Of a stretch of DNA of 64,000 bases, positions 56,224 to 64,000 are shown piece after piece. The stretch's first letter is position 1; every line of letters begins with the position of its first letter. Source of the DNA: Sphingomicrobium marinum (GTDB lineage: Bacteria; Pseudomonadota; Alphaproteobacteria; Sphingomonadales; Sphingomonadaceae); contig NZ_JANPVQ010000001.1 of the NCBI RefSeq assembly GCF_026157105.1, positions 365,501 to 429,500 of the forward strand, given 5' to 3'. The notes beneath the pieces are model-generated. The model searched no databases. It was given only the letters and a program-made list of their open reading frames with translations, and was not told where the DNA came from. The translations under genes and the position numbers were made by a program.

Positions 56224-56625
56224 ATGCCGGTTCATCTCACCAAGGTTGCCTACGGCGCCAAGACGCTGCCGACGCTGGAAAAGCGTATCGCGGCGCGCGC
56301 CCGCAATGGCGAGGTCCGGCTGGTGACCAAGCGGCGGCCGCGGCGCCATGAAGAGGCCGTCGATGGCGGTGCGCTCCACTGGATCATCAAGCACCGGATC
56401 GTGGCGCGATCGAGGATCCTGCGCTTCGACCATCGCAGTGACGGGCGCTGGGACATCGTCTGCTCCGATCGCTTGGAAGTGGTGGCGGCCAAGCCCAAGC
56501 GCGCGCACCAGGGCTGGCGTTACCTGGAAGAAGCGGACGCGCCGGGCACCGATGCCGATGATAGCGGTATCGCCGAACTGCCGCCCCGGCTTTACGGGAA
56601 GCTGGCGGCGCTGTCGCTCGTCTAG
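56224..56625 (+). CDS. DUF1489 family protein
   Basis: A 133-residue protein of the alphaproteobacterial DUF1489 family. Conserved features are LVTKRRPRRHEEAVDGGALH, WIIKHRIVARSRILRF and HQGWRYLEEADAPGTDAD. The function is unknown. It follows mgtE on the same strand with a 54-base gap and shares a CTAG stop with the convergent DUF2807 gene. Confidence 0.88.
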   Translation: MPVHLTKVAYGAKTLPTLEKRIAARARNGEVRLVTKRRPRRHEEAVDGGALHWIIKHRIVARSRILRFDHRSDGRWDIVCSDRLEVVAAKPKRAHQGWRYLEEADAPGTDADDSGIAELPPRLYGKLAALSLV

Positions 56626-57341
56626 CGGCGGTTGCGGCCGAAGCCTTCGCGCACTTCGCAGCCGCTGATGCGGGTCGGGCCTTCGATGTTGAGCGTGCAG
56701 GCGGGGCGTCCCTGTAGCGCGATGTCACCCGCGCCGCGCGTTTGCAACTCGGCTGAATTCGTCGCCGTGATCTGCACCATTCCATTGCCATCGACGGTCA
56801 GGTTGAGGTCGCGCACTTTGAGATCATTGGCCTGGAGCGACGACAGGCCGCGAACGAGCACCTTTGCCTCGAGCGTTTCGCCCGCCAGTCGCATGCTGCC
56901 TGCACCCGCCAGACCGACCGTCAGACGTTCGACGTCCATCGCGGTGATTTCAGCATGACCCGATCCACCAAGGATGAGCGAGAATTCGTCGACCTCGATG
57001 CGTTCGATGCGCAGGCGCCCCGGCCCGTTCACGCTGGCGCGGTCGAGCGAGGGGGTGCCGATCTCGATGCGCAGGGGGTCGCCGCCATCGGTCGGGTTGG
57101 CCCCCCATGCCGAGCGGTTGACGCTCACCGTCATGATACGGCCCGTCTGTTCGATCTCGATCTGTGGGATGGCACGCGCCGGGCCGATCACGCGGGCATA
57201 AGGCGCAACGCCCGTTTCGACATGCACATCGACCGCGCCGCGAATTATCAGCTGGTCAAAAGTGGTGACGGTGAAGTTGCGCGTTTCCGCCGATGCGGCG
57301 GCGCCGCTGATCAATAGCAAAAGGGCGATGATGGCTTTCAT
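56622..57341 (-). CDS. DUF2807 (head GIN domain) exported protein, second copy
   Basis: A 239-residue exported protein with signal peptide MKAIIALLLLISGAAASA and a DUF2807 beta-helical domain: FDQLIIRGAVDVHVETG, LGGSGHAEITAMDVERLTVG, LAGAGSMRLAGETLEAKVLV. Compared with the upstream paralogue it lacks a lipobox and its Gly-rich rungs are more degenerate. Two cysteines near the C-terminus (RPACTLNIEG, ISGCEVREG) could pair. Surface or periplasmic role unknown. Confidence 0.87.
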   Translation of the reverse strand: MKAIIALLLLISGAAASAETRNFTVTTFDQLIIRGAVDVHVETGVAPYARVIGPARAIPQIEIEQTGRIMTVSVNRSAWGANPTDGGDPLRIEIGTPSLDRASVNGPGRLRIERIEVDEFSLILGGSGHAEITAMDVERLTVGLAGAGSMRLAGETLEAKVLVRGLSSLQANDLKVRDLNLTVDGNGMVQITATNSAELQTRGAGDIALQGRPACTLNIEGPTRISGCEVREGFGRNRR

Positions 57342-57383
57342 GGTCGCCACCATCGCCCCGAAAGGTGAATTTGTCGATAACCG

Positions 57384-58094
57384 CTATTCGCAGTTCACCG
57401 AACCGGCGCCTGACGTCGAGGAGTTGCACGTCGCGCCGCCGGTAATGTTGATGCTGCCGGCGCCCGAAACGCGGGCGTCTGCGGTGCCGGTGACGTTGGC
57501 ATCCATCGATCCGGCACCGCTGACCCGCAGGTCGGCGTTTTCGGCAACGAGGTTTGCACCCTTGAACCCGCCGGCACCCGAAATGCCGACCTTGAGCATG
57601 GCCGCGGTCCCGCGTGCTTCAAGGTCGCCTGCGCCCGAGATGCCCAGATCGAGCATTTCCACGTCGACATCGGCGATGCGCATTTCACCGGCGCCCGAAA
57701 CGCGACCTTCGAAGCTCGCGCCTTCGACCTTGTCGATCACCACTTCATTGGCGCCCGACACCTTGACTTCGTTCACCATCGGCACGGTGATGAGGATGTT
57801 CACGCCCTCATCGCCTTTCCAATTCCAATTGCCGTCCTTGGGCCGGATGGTGAGAAGATCGCCGTCCTGGACGATCTCGGTTTCGGCCAGCATATTCTCC
57901 GGGCCTTCCATGTTGAGCGAAGGCTCCTGCCCGGTCTGGATCACGATGTCATAGGCACCGCCGACCGACAGGCGCTGGAAGTCGGCGACTGCTTCGCTCA
58001 CTTCGCCCATCGGACCCGGGTCGCGAGCTTCCATGATATCGAAACAGCCAGCCAGCGGCAGCGCGGCCAGGACGATGAGAGATTGCTTGATCAT
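57384..58094 (-). CDS. DUF2807 (head GIN domain) lipoprotein, first copy
   Basis: A 236-residue lipoprotein: MIKQSLIVLAALPLAGC gives lipobox Cys17. The DUF2807 domain is built of regular rungs with SGAxE/G repeats: KVSGANEVVIDKVEG, RVSGAGEMRIADVDVE, GISGAGDLEARG, GISGAGGFKGANL, RVSGAGSMDANVTG, RVSGAGSINITGG, STSGAGSVNCE. The first GTG at 58106 is too close to AAAGGG, so ATG 58094 was preferred. It is 42 bases upstream of the second copy, likely one operon controlled at 58118-58159. Confidence 0.9.
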   Translation of the reverse strand: MIKQSLIVLAALPLAGCFDIMEARDPGPMGEVSEAVADFQRLSVGGAYDIVIQTGQEPSLNMEGPENMLAETEIVQDGDLLTIRPKDGNWNWKGDEGVNILITVPMVNEVKVSGANEVVIDKVEGASFEGRVSGAGEMRIADVDVEMLDLGISGAGDLEARGTAAMLKVGISGAGGFKGANLVAENADLRVSGAGSMDANVTGTADARVSGAGSINITGGATCNSSTSGAGSVNCE

Positions 58095-58117
58095 TTCCAG
58101 ACTCACCCTTTCATATT

Positions 58118-58159
58118 CTGTATTGCATATCTAATACAGTAGGACGGATGCGCCTGCAA
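58118..58159 (-). promoter_or_regulatory. Promoter and inverted-repeat operator for the DUF2807 pair
   Basis: On the minus strand TTGCAG (58154-58159) and TATTAG (58131-58136) are 17 bases apart. A perfect repeat CTGTATT-N8-AATACAG (58118-58139) covers the -10 box and lies just before the ribosome site. This is the geometry of a repressor site. No cognate regulator is encoded next to the genes. Confidence 0.6.
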
Positions 58160-58167
58160 GGGGGCAA

Positions 58168-58206
58168 AGAAAAAGGGCGCCGCGTCCCCCCGACGCAGCG
58201 CCCTTC
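58168..58206 (-). terminator. Terminator after carD
   Basis: On the minus strand AAGGGCGCTGCGTC pairs with GACGCGGCGCCCTT (one mismatch) over a 5-base loop, followed by TTTCTTT. It begins about 20 bases after the carD stop. Confidence 0.85.
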
Positions 58207-58227
58207 AATTTCGTGTCGAAAGAGCTC

Positions 58228-58761
58228 TTAAGCCTCTTCTTTTTCCGCGTTCCAGATCTTCGCGGCGTCGTCGAGAACCTTGATGATCTTCTTCAATGCG
58301 GTCGGCTCGTCGGTCTTTTCCATCGCCGCGAGTTCACGGGCGAGGCGGCTCGAGGCCGCTTCGAAAATCTGACGTTCCGAATAGCTCTGTTCGGGCTGGT
58401 CGTCGGCGCGGAACAGGTCGCGGGTCACTTCGGCGATCAGGATGAGATCGCCCGAATTGATCTTGGCTTCATATTCCTGCGCGCGGCGCGACCACATGGT
58501 GCGCTTGACCTTCGGCTTGGACTTCAATGTTTCCATCGCGTCCTTCATCGCCTTGTCGCTCGACAGCTTGCGCATGCCGGTCGATTCCGCCTTGTTGACG
58601 GGGACGCGAAGGGTCATTTTTTCCTTCTCGAAACGAAGGACGTAAAGTTCGAGCTGGGTGCCCGCGATTTCGGTTTCCTGCAGTTCGATAACCTTGCCCA
58701 CACCATGCTTGGGGTAAACGACATAATCGCCAACGTCGAAGCTGAGCGCCTTGCTTGCCAT
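58228..58761 (-). CDS. carD: CarD family transcriptional regulator
   Basis: A 177-residue CarD/CdnL protein that binds RNA polymerase beta through its N-terminal Tudor-like domain (FDVGDYVVYPKHGVGKVIEL) and stabilises open complexes. The domain ends near LRFEKEKMTLRVPVNKAEST, followed by an all-helical C-domain (VKRTMWSRRAQEYEAKINSG, SERQIFEAASSRLARELAAM). I chose ATG 58761 (MASKALSFDVG). The gene has its own terminator and probably promoter in 58762-58925. Confidence 0.96.
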   Translation of the reverse strand: MASKALSFDVGDYVVYPKHGVGKVIELQETEIAGTQLELYVLRFEKEKMTLRVPVNKAESTGMRKLSSDKAMKDAMETLKSKPKVKRTMWSRRAQEYEAKINSGDLILIAEVTRDLFRADDQPEQSYSERQIFEAASSRLARELAAMEKTDEPTALKKIIKVLDDAAKIWNAEKEEA

Positions 58762-58925
58762 GTATAAATGCCTTTCGCTTTTGCTCGCTGGCACGATTGT
58801 GTCCGGTATGTCGTCGCCCCCCAACAGCGATGTCCGGTCGTGGTTCCAGCTAAGGATAAGTCCTGTATGAAAGCGCCGACACGTGACCGCGCCGGCTCTG
58901 TTGCCATTATATAACAGAAAGTTAC

Positions 58926-60005
58926 CTAAAAAGCGAGTCCCAGTTGCTTTGGGCAACTTTCCGGCGATTCTACCGGCGAATGCACCCCAAGCCCCAGCAA
59001 TCGCACCGCTTTGTTCAACGGCATGAGCGCGGCAAGCAGGTCCTGCCCGGTCTGCAGAAGTAGCGCCTGCGAATCGACGGGTCCGGCGAAGCTTTTCGAA
59101 CGGGTGATGATGGTGAAATCGGAGAACTTGACCTTGAGCGTTACCGTCCGCCCGACAAACTCGGCCTTCTCGACGCGTTCCCAGGTGCGCGTGCCGATGC
59201 GCTCCAACTCGGCGGCGAGGGGCTCGTGTTCGATCAGGTCGGCGCCGAATGTGTCTTCGGTGCTCACCGATTTGCGCTGGCGGCGCGATTTTACCTCGCG
59301 CTCGTCGATGCCGCGGCTGATCCGGTAGTACCAGCGGCCCGATGAACCGAAGCGCGCTTCGAGGTCCTCGAGCGGCCAGCTGGCAAGATCGGCGCCCGTG
59401 TGGATGCCGAGCCCTTCCATCTTGGCTGCGGTTTTGGGGCCGATGCCGTGGAAGCGTTTGACCGGCAGCGTTGCGACGAAGACGGGGCCCTTGGCGGGCG
59501 GGATGACGCAGATGCCGTCGGGCTTGTTCTGGTCGGAGGCCAGCTTGGCGATGAACTTGCAGTAGGACACGCCGGCCGACGCGGTGAGACCGGTTTCGGC
59601 CTTGATGCGCGCGCGGATATCCTCGGCGATCGCCCTCGCGCTGCCCAGCCCGTGGCGGTCCTCGGTCACGTCGAGATAGGCTTCATCGAGGCTCAGCGGT
59701 TCGATCTTGTCGGTGTGGTGCGCGAAAATGGCGCGGATCTGCTGGCTCACCTCGCGGTACACGTCGAACCGCGGTTTGACGAAGATAAGGTCGGGGCAGC
59801 GCCGTCTGGCTGTGACCGAGGGCATGGCCGAGCGCACGCCATATTCGCGCGCTTCGTAGGAAGCCGCCGCCACCACCCCGCGATGACCCCCGCCAACCGC
59901 CACCGGACGCCCACGCAGTTCGGGATTGTCGCGCTGCTCCACGCTCGCAAAGAACGCGTCCATGTCGACGTGAATGATCTTTCGCTTGGGAGAATCGGCG
60001 GTCAC
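58926..60005 (-). CDS. dinB: DNA polymerase IV (Y-family) DinB
   Basis: A 359-residue translesion polymerase. Catalytic acidic residues are in IIHVDMDAFFASVEQRD and PLSLDEAYLDVTED. The thumb/helix-hairpin-helix region is FHGIGPKTAAKMEGLGIHTG, and the little-finger domain covers about residues 240-345. The C-terminus VESPESCPKQLGLAF contains a QLGLAF beta-clamp-binding motif. No LexA box was recognised upstream. Confidence 0.97.
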   Translation of the reverse strand: MTADSPKRKIIHVDMDAFFASVEQRDNPELRGRPVAVGGGHRGVVAAASYEAREYGVRSAMPSVTARRRCPDLIFVKPRFDVYREVSQQIRAIFAHHTDKIEPLSLDEAYLDVTEDRHGLGSARAIAEDIRARIKAETGLTASAGVSYCKFIAKLASDQNKPDGICVIPPAKGPVFVATLPVKRFHGIGPKTAAKMEGLGIHTGADLASWPLEDLEARFGSSGRWYYRISRGIDEREVKSRRQRKSVSTEDTFGADLIEHEPLAAELERIGTRTWERVEKAEFVGRTVTLKVKFSDFTIITRSKSFAGPVDSQALLLQTGQDLLAALMPLNKAVRLLGLGVHSPVESPESCPKQLGLAF

Positions 60006-60094
60006 GCCCGCCTTGGTAGCAAAGCCGCCTTTTCCTCGTCACCTCGATATGCTTAAGGGCGCAGCGAACTTTTGATTCTGCCGAGGACGCTTTC

Positions 60095-61291
60095 ATGAAC
60101 ATCCACGAATACCAGGCCAAGGAACTGCTCGCGAAATATGGCGCGCCCGTGCCCGCCGGTCACGCCGCCATGAGCGTCGACGAAGCGGTCGCCGCCGCCG
60201 AGAAGCTGCCGGGGCCGCTGTGGGTGGTGAAAGCGCAGATCCATGCCGGTGGCCGCGGCAAGGGCCATTTCAAGGAGCTTCCCGAAGGCAGCAAGGGCGG
60301 CGTCCGCCTTGCCAAGTCGATCGACGAGGTGCGCGAACATGCCAGCGACATGATGGGCAACACGCTCGTCACCATCCAGACCGGCGATGAAGGCAAGGAA
60401 GTCCAGCGCCTCTACGTCACCGACGGCGTCGATATCGACGAGGAATTCTATCTCGCGCTGCTGGTGGATCGCGCCAGCGGCCGCATTGCCATCGTCGCAA
60501 GCCCCGAAGGCGGTATGGATATCGAGCAGGTCGCGCACGACACGCCCGAAAAGGTCCACACCTTCACCATCGATCCGGCGACCGGCCTGATGCCGCACCA
60601 TGGCCGCTCGGTCGCCGCGGCGCTCGGGCTCGAAGGCGCGCTTGCCAAGCAGGCTGCCAAGGTCACCGCATCGCTCTACAAGGCGTTCGTCGCCACCGAC
60701 GCCTCGCAGATCGAAATAAACCCGCTTGCGGTCTCGGGCGATGATCTTCTCGTTCTCGACGCCAAGGTCGGTTTCGACGGCAACGCGATGTTCCGCCACC
60801 CGGACATCGAAGAATTGCGCGACTTCACCGAAGAAGACCCGATGGAAGTCGAAGCGTCGAAATACGACCTCGCCTACATCAAACTGGACGGCGATATCGG
60901 CTGCATGGTCAACGGCGCGGGCCTTGCCATGGCGACGATGGACATCATCAAGTTGAATGGCGCCTTCCCCGCCAACTTCCTCGACGTCGGCGGCGGCGCT
61001 TCGAAGGAAAAAGTCACCGCTGCCTTCAAGATCATCCTGTCGGATCCCGCGGTCAAAGGCGTGCTCGTCAACATCTTCGGCGGCATCATGCGCTGCGATA
61101 CGATTGCCGAAGGAATCGTCGCGGCGGCCAAGGAAGTCGAACTCGATGTGCCGCTGGTCGTGCGCCTCGAAGGCACCAAGGTCGCCGAGGGCAAGGAAGT
61201 GCTGGCCAATTCGGGTTTGCCGATCATCGCTGCCGACGACCTTGGCGATGCCGCCAAGAAGATCGTCGCACAGGTAAAGCAGGCGGCCTGA
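60095..61291 (+). CDS. sucC: ADP-forming succinyl-CoA synthetase, beta subunit
   Basis: TCA-cycle enzyme subunit with an ATP-grasp fold. The 398-residue protein starts [20 protein letters not shown]. It has [62 protein letters not shown] and [17 protein letters not shown]. The alpha subunit gene sucD does not follow; the next gene is the convergent ExoD-like gene, so the partner must be elsewhere. Confidence 0.97.
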   Translation: MNIHEYQAKELLAKYGAPVPAGHAAMSVDEAVAAAEKLPGPLWVVKAQIHAGGRGKGHFKELPEGSKGGVRLAKSIDEVREHASDMMGNTLVTIQTGDEGKEVQRLYVTDGVDIDEEFYLALLVDRASGRIAIVASPEGGMDIEQVAHDTPEKVHTFTIDPATGLMPHHGRSVAAALGLEGALAKQAAKVTASLYKAFVATDASQIEINPLAVSGDDLLVLDAKVGFDGNAMFRHPDIEELRDFTEEDPMEVEASKYDLAYIKLDGDIGCMVNGAGLAMATMDIIKLNGAFPANFLDVGGGASKEKVTAAFKIILSDPAVKGVLVNIFGGIMRCDTIAEGIVAAAKEVELDVPLVVRLEGTKVAEGKEVLANSGLPIIAADDLGDAAKKIVAQVKQAA

Positions 61292-61296
61292 GCGGC

Positions 61297-61917
61297 CTAG
61301 CCGCCGCCGCCCAGCAACTGGCTTAGCCCCCACGCGATGGCCGCGAGGCCCATGCTGACGCTCAGCAGCAGCAGCACGCCGTCGCGCACCAGTAGCGCCA
61401 GCCCGATGAAGACGATGGCCAGCATGGGGCCCGCGCTGGCGAACGGCAGGAATTCGAGCGGCGGGACGGCGAAGCACAACGCGATTACCACCACAGCCGC
61501 CAGCTTGATGAAGATGCCGCTGGTGAGGCCCTTCAGGCGCTTGTGGAAGAGGCGATCCATGAATTCGCCGATACCTTCGACTTTCTCGGATGCCTTCTTG
61601 AGCTTGTCGCCAGCGATCCGCTGGTTTTCGATGATGTCGGGTATCCAGATATGGTCCTGCCCCAACAGCATCTGGAAGGCGAAAATCGCGACGGTCACGG
61701 CGAGCAGCGTGGGGACGCCGGGCACCGCGCCCAAAGGGGTGAGCTCGAGCAATGCGGGCACGATCAGAAAGGGCGCATAGGTCCGCGTCCCGAAGGCATC
61801 GGCCATATCGCCGACGCTGACGCAGCCATGCTCCTCCCCGATCTGGTGGAGGCATTCCAGAATGTCGGCGACGCTCTGGATGTGTCCGAATTCACCTTGG
61901 CTCTGGTGCACGCTCAT
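61297..61917 (-). CDS. ExoD family exopolysaccharide synthesis protein
   Basis: A 206-residue ExoD (PF06055) membrane protein with about four hydrophobic helices. The N-terminal cytosolic part has LECLHQIGEEHGCVSVGDMA and DAFGTRTYAPFLIVPALLEL. Further motifs are GAVPGVPTLLAVTVAIFAFQ and DRLFHKRLKGLTSG. In rhizobia ExoD affects exopolysaccharide production and alkaline tolerance; the mechanism is unclear. It converges on sucC with a 5-base gap. Confidence 0.92.
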   Translation of the reverse strand: MSVHQSQGEFGHIQSVADILECLHQIGEEHGCVSVGDMADAFGTRTYAPFLIVPALLELTPLGAVPGVPTLLAVTVAIFAFQMLLGQDHIWIPDIIENQRIAGDKLKKASEKVEGIGEFMDRLFHKRLKGLTSGIFIKLAAVVVIALCFAVPPLEFLPFASAGPMLAIVFIGLALLVRDGVLLLLSVSMGLAAIAWGLSQLLGGGG

Positions 61918-62118
61918 GTGGGCTGAACGGCGGGGCGCGGCAATTCGTTGCGTCGAGCGGCCGACTCTCCCCGGGCACTACGCAATCGTGATCGGTACGG
62001 GTTGAGGCGGAAGCGGTGCGATAATCATGCTCTTCTGCCCCTACGGAACTTTGCCTATTTGACGCGCGCTGATTGGTTAAGCATATCGCACCCAGATTTT
62101 CTTCAGGAGAGCACCTTC

Positions 62119-62865
62119 ATGAAACTGCTGGTCGCCGTCAAACGGGTGATCGATTATAACGTCAAGCCGCGCGTCAAAATGGACGGCTCGGGCGTCGATC
62201 TCGCCAATGTCAAAATGAGCATGAACCCCTTCGATGAAATCGCCGTCGAGGAAGCCATCCGCCTCAAAGAAGCGGGCAAGGCCGAAGAAATCGTTGCGGT
62301 ATCGATCGGCCCGGCAAAGGCGCAGGAAACGCTGCGCACCGCGCTGGCGATGGGCGCCGACCGCGCGATCCTCATCGAAACCGACGAGAATGTCGAACCG
62401 CTCGGCGTCGCCAAGCTGCTCGCCAAGGTCACCGAGGAAGAGGGCCCCGATATGGTCATCCTTGGTAAGCAGGCGATCGATGACGACAGCAATGCCACCG
62501 GCCAGATGCTGGCGGCGCTGCTCGACTGGCCGCAGGGCACCTTTGCCTCCAAGGTCGAACCCGATGGCGGCGCGGTCAGCGTCACCCGCGAGGTCGACGG
62601 CGGTCTCGAAACGGTGAAGCTCCAACTGCCCGCCGTCGTCACCACCGACCTTCGCCTCAACGAGCCGCGCTATGCCTCGCTGCCCAACATCATGAAGGCC
62701 AAGAAGAAGCCGCTCGATACCAAGTCGCCCAGCGATTACGGCGTCGATATCTCGCCGCGTCTCGAAACGCTCAACGTCGCTGAACCGCCCAAGCGCGAAG
62801 CCGGGGACAAGGTCGACAGTGTCGATGAACTGGTCGCCAAACTCAAAGATCTGGGAGTCGCCTAA
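62119..62865 (+). CDS. etfB: Electron transfer flavoprotein beta subunit
   Basis: Passes electrons from acyl-CoA and other dehydrogenases toward ETF-ubiquinone oxidoreductase. The 248-residue protein has [40 protein letters not shown] and the family signature around [21 protein letters not shown] chose ATG 62119 after AGGAGA with 8-base spacing; the frame to 61948 adds an unrelated leader. The etfA start follows the stop without a gap. Confidence 0.97.
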   Translation: MKLLVAVKRVIDYNVKPRVKMDGSGVDLANVKMSMNPFDEIAVEEAIRLKEAGKAEEIVAVSIGPAKAQETLRTALAMGADRAILIETDENVEPLGVAKLLAKVTEEEGPDMVILGKQAIDDDSNATGQMLAALLDWPQGTFASKVEPDGGAVSVTREVDGGLETVKLQLPAVVTTDLRLNEPRYASLPNIMKAKKKPLDTKSPSDYGVDISPRLETLNVAEPPKREAGDKVDSVDELVAKLKDLGVA

Positions 62866-63795
62866 ATGAAGACGCTCGTACTCGTCGAACATGATGGCGC
62901 CGTCGTAAAGGACGCCACCCTCGCTACGGTCACCGCCGCCAAGGCGCTGGGCGATGTCGATCTGCTTGTCGTCGGCAAGGATGTCGGCGGAGTCGCCGAT
63001 GCCGCCGCCAAGATCGATGGCGTCGGCACGGTCCACGTGGCCGATGGCGCGCACCTCGAACACCAGCTGGCCGAGGACGTCGCCCCCATAGTGATCGCCG
63101 CGATGGACAGCCATGATGCGTTTCTCGCGCCCGCAACGACGACCGGCAAGAACATCGCGCCGCGCGTCGCGGCAAAGCTCGATGTTGCGCAGATCAGCGA
63201 CATCATCGCGGTCGAATCGGACGACACCTTCAAGCGCCCGATCTATGCGGGTAACGCCATCGCGACGGTTAAATCGAACGATGCCAAGAAAGTCATCACC
63301 GTGCGCGGTACCGCGTTCGAAAAGGCCGCCACTGAGGGTGGATCTGGCAGCGTCGCAAGCATCGACGCGGGCGGCGACAGCCCCAAGAGCGAGTTCGTCT
63401 CGGCGCAGCTCAGCGAGGGCGATCGTCCCGAACTCACCAGCGCGGGTGTGATCGTTTCAGGTGGCCGCGCCTTCGGGTCGGAAGAGGATTTTCACAAGCT
63501 GCTCGATCCGCTCGCCGACAAACTCGGTGCAGCCGTGGGTGCCAGCCGCGCCGCAGTCGATGCGGGCTATGCCCCCAACGATTACCAGGTCGGGCAGACG
63601 GGCAAGATCGTGGCGCCAGAAGTCTATATCGCGATCGGCATTTCGGGCGCGATCCAGCACCTTGCCGGCATGAAGGATTCGAAGGTCATCGTGGCGATCA
63701 ACAAGGACGAAGAGGCCCCGATCTTCCAGGTCGCCGACATCGGCCTGGTGGCGGACCTGTTCACCGTGGTGCCCGAGCTTACCGAAAAGCTTTAG
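62866..63795 (+). CDS. etfA: Electron transfer flavoprotein alpha subunit
   Basis: FAD-binding partner of EtfB. The 309-residue protein has the N-terminal domain [20 protein letters not shown] and the C-terminal FAD domain: [80 protein letters not shown]. It begins directly after the etfB stop. No ETF:quinone oxidoreductase gene is in the window. Confidence 0.97.
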   Translation: MKTLVLVEHDGAVVKDATLATVTAAKALGDVDLLVVGKDVGGVADAAAKIDGVGTVHVADGAHLEHQLAEDVAPIVIAAMDSHDAFLAPATTTGKNIAPRVAAKLDVAQISDIIAVESDDTFKRPIYAGNAIATVKSNDAKKVITVRGTAFEKAATEGGSGSVASIDAGGDSPKSEFVSAQLSEGDRPELTSAGVIVSGGRAFGSEEDFHKLLDPLADKLGAAVGASRAAVDAGYAPNDYQVGQTGKIVAPEVYIAIGISGAIQHLAGMKDSKVIVAINKDEEAPIFQVADIGLVADLFTVVPELTEKL

Positions 63796-63831
63796 GGCTC
63801 CAGCGCCGCCGTACAGGCGCTCTAAGAAAAA

Positions 63832-63860
63832 AAGGCCCGCGCGGGGCACGCGCGGGCCTT
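63832..63860. terminator. Terminator between etfA and the last gene
   Basis: A perfect 12-bp stem AAGGCCCGCGCG/CGCGCGGGCCTT with a 5-base loop. Seven T follow on the minus strand, so it ends the gene at the right edge; on the plus strand the tail TTCGCTCC is weaker but may serve etfA. Confidence 0.8.
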
Positions 63861-63883
63861 CGCTCCCGTTGGGGGGGCGGGGA

Positions 63884-64000
63884 CTAGTTGGCGTCGGCCC
63901 GGCCTTCTGCCTTGCCTTCACCGCGCGCCGAACCGCTGGCGCCGATCGAACCGGACAATGGCAGGGTCGAGGGGCTGACGCTGCCCGCGGCCTGACCCGC
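63884..64000 (-). CDS. C-terminal fragment of an unknown gene, cut by the window edge
   Basis: The last 38 codons of a minus-strand frame end at TAG 63884 and are followed by a strong minus-strand terminator. The visible residues are low in complexity (SGSIGASGSARGEGKAEGRA then DAN). Too little remains to name a family; the Gly/Ser/Ala composition would fit an exported or surface protein. Confidence 0.5.
   Translation of the reverse strand, partial: AGQAAGSVSPSTLPLSGSIGASGSARGEGKAEGRADAN

Noticed and set aside
60053-61855. A 600-codon minus-strand frame covering sucC and part of the ExoD-like gene
   Set aside because: Overlaps two recognised genes; low-complexity His/Asp/Gly-rich content without motifs.

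Overview
The window is dense chromosomal DNA from an alphaproteobacterium of the Sphingomonadales (Sphingomonadaceae-like). This rests on high GC, the SUF operon type, a quinone-linked PyrD, an EgtB/EgtD pair, CC_3452 and DUF1489 family proteins, a large TonB-dependent receptor, a CDC48-type AAA ATPase and very tight ATGA gene overlaps. I see no tRNA or rRNA gene, CRISPR array, insertion sequence, prophage or replication origin. No stretch over 300 bases lacks a gene; the longest gaps (about 150-255 bases, at 5799-6001, 28672-28810, 33765-34019 and 53260-53457) hold promoters, terminators or inverted repeats.

Layout. 33-1860 (minus): YggT, FolD, MarC. 1928-4121 (minus): ergothioneine pair egtB-egtD. 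4185-5798 (minus): cobalamin adenosyltransferase, a HIG1-like protein, GluQRS. 6002-9817: HNH protein, lptM-like lipoprotein plus galU, TlpA-like thioredoxin, HAD nucleotidase plus dapD. 9918-12179: secreted subtilase with a probable C-terminal beta-barrel. 12176-18396 (minus): SUF operon rrf2-sufB-hyp-hyp-sufC-sufD-sufS-sufT-sufA. 18482-28671: DUF885 lipoprotein, pyrD, ggt, acyl-CoA ligase, gloB, TPR protein, alpha/beta hydrolase and a small XRE/membrane-protein module with its own operator. 28811-33764: thrS, a chemoreceptor and infC. 34020-37115: TonB-dependent receptor. 37178-44920: mutS-glnD (minus) divergent from the malic enzyme. 44924-48420: Rel/SpoT, CC_3452, HxlR regulator, rpoZ. 48522-53259: phospholipase D-like enzyme, MFS transporter, CDC48 ATPase. 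53458-58094: cyclophilin-SDR pair, MgtE, DUF1489, two tandem DUF2807 proteins. 58228-60005: CarD, DinB. 60095-63795: SucC, ExoD, EtfB-EtfA. A truncated minus-strand gene closes the window.

Most genes are housekeeping: Fe-S assembly, one-carbon metabolism, thiol redox, stringent response, PII signalling, TCA and electron transfer. Points worth a second look are an infC gene that appears to start at ATA, two uncharacterised ORFs inside the SUF operon (one of lower GC), a TonB receptor with an alpha-helical insertion and a polyproline tail, and two promoters whose -10 boxes are covered by perfect inverted repeats (the XRE module and the DUF2807 pair). I found no clear new multi-gene defence or biosynthetic system; the best candidates for unexplained function are the SUF insert and the XRE/membrane module.
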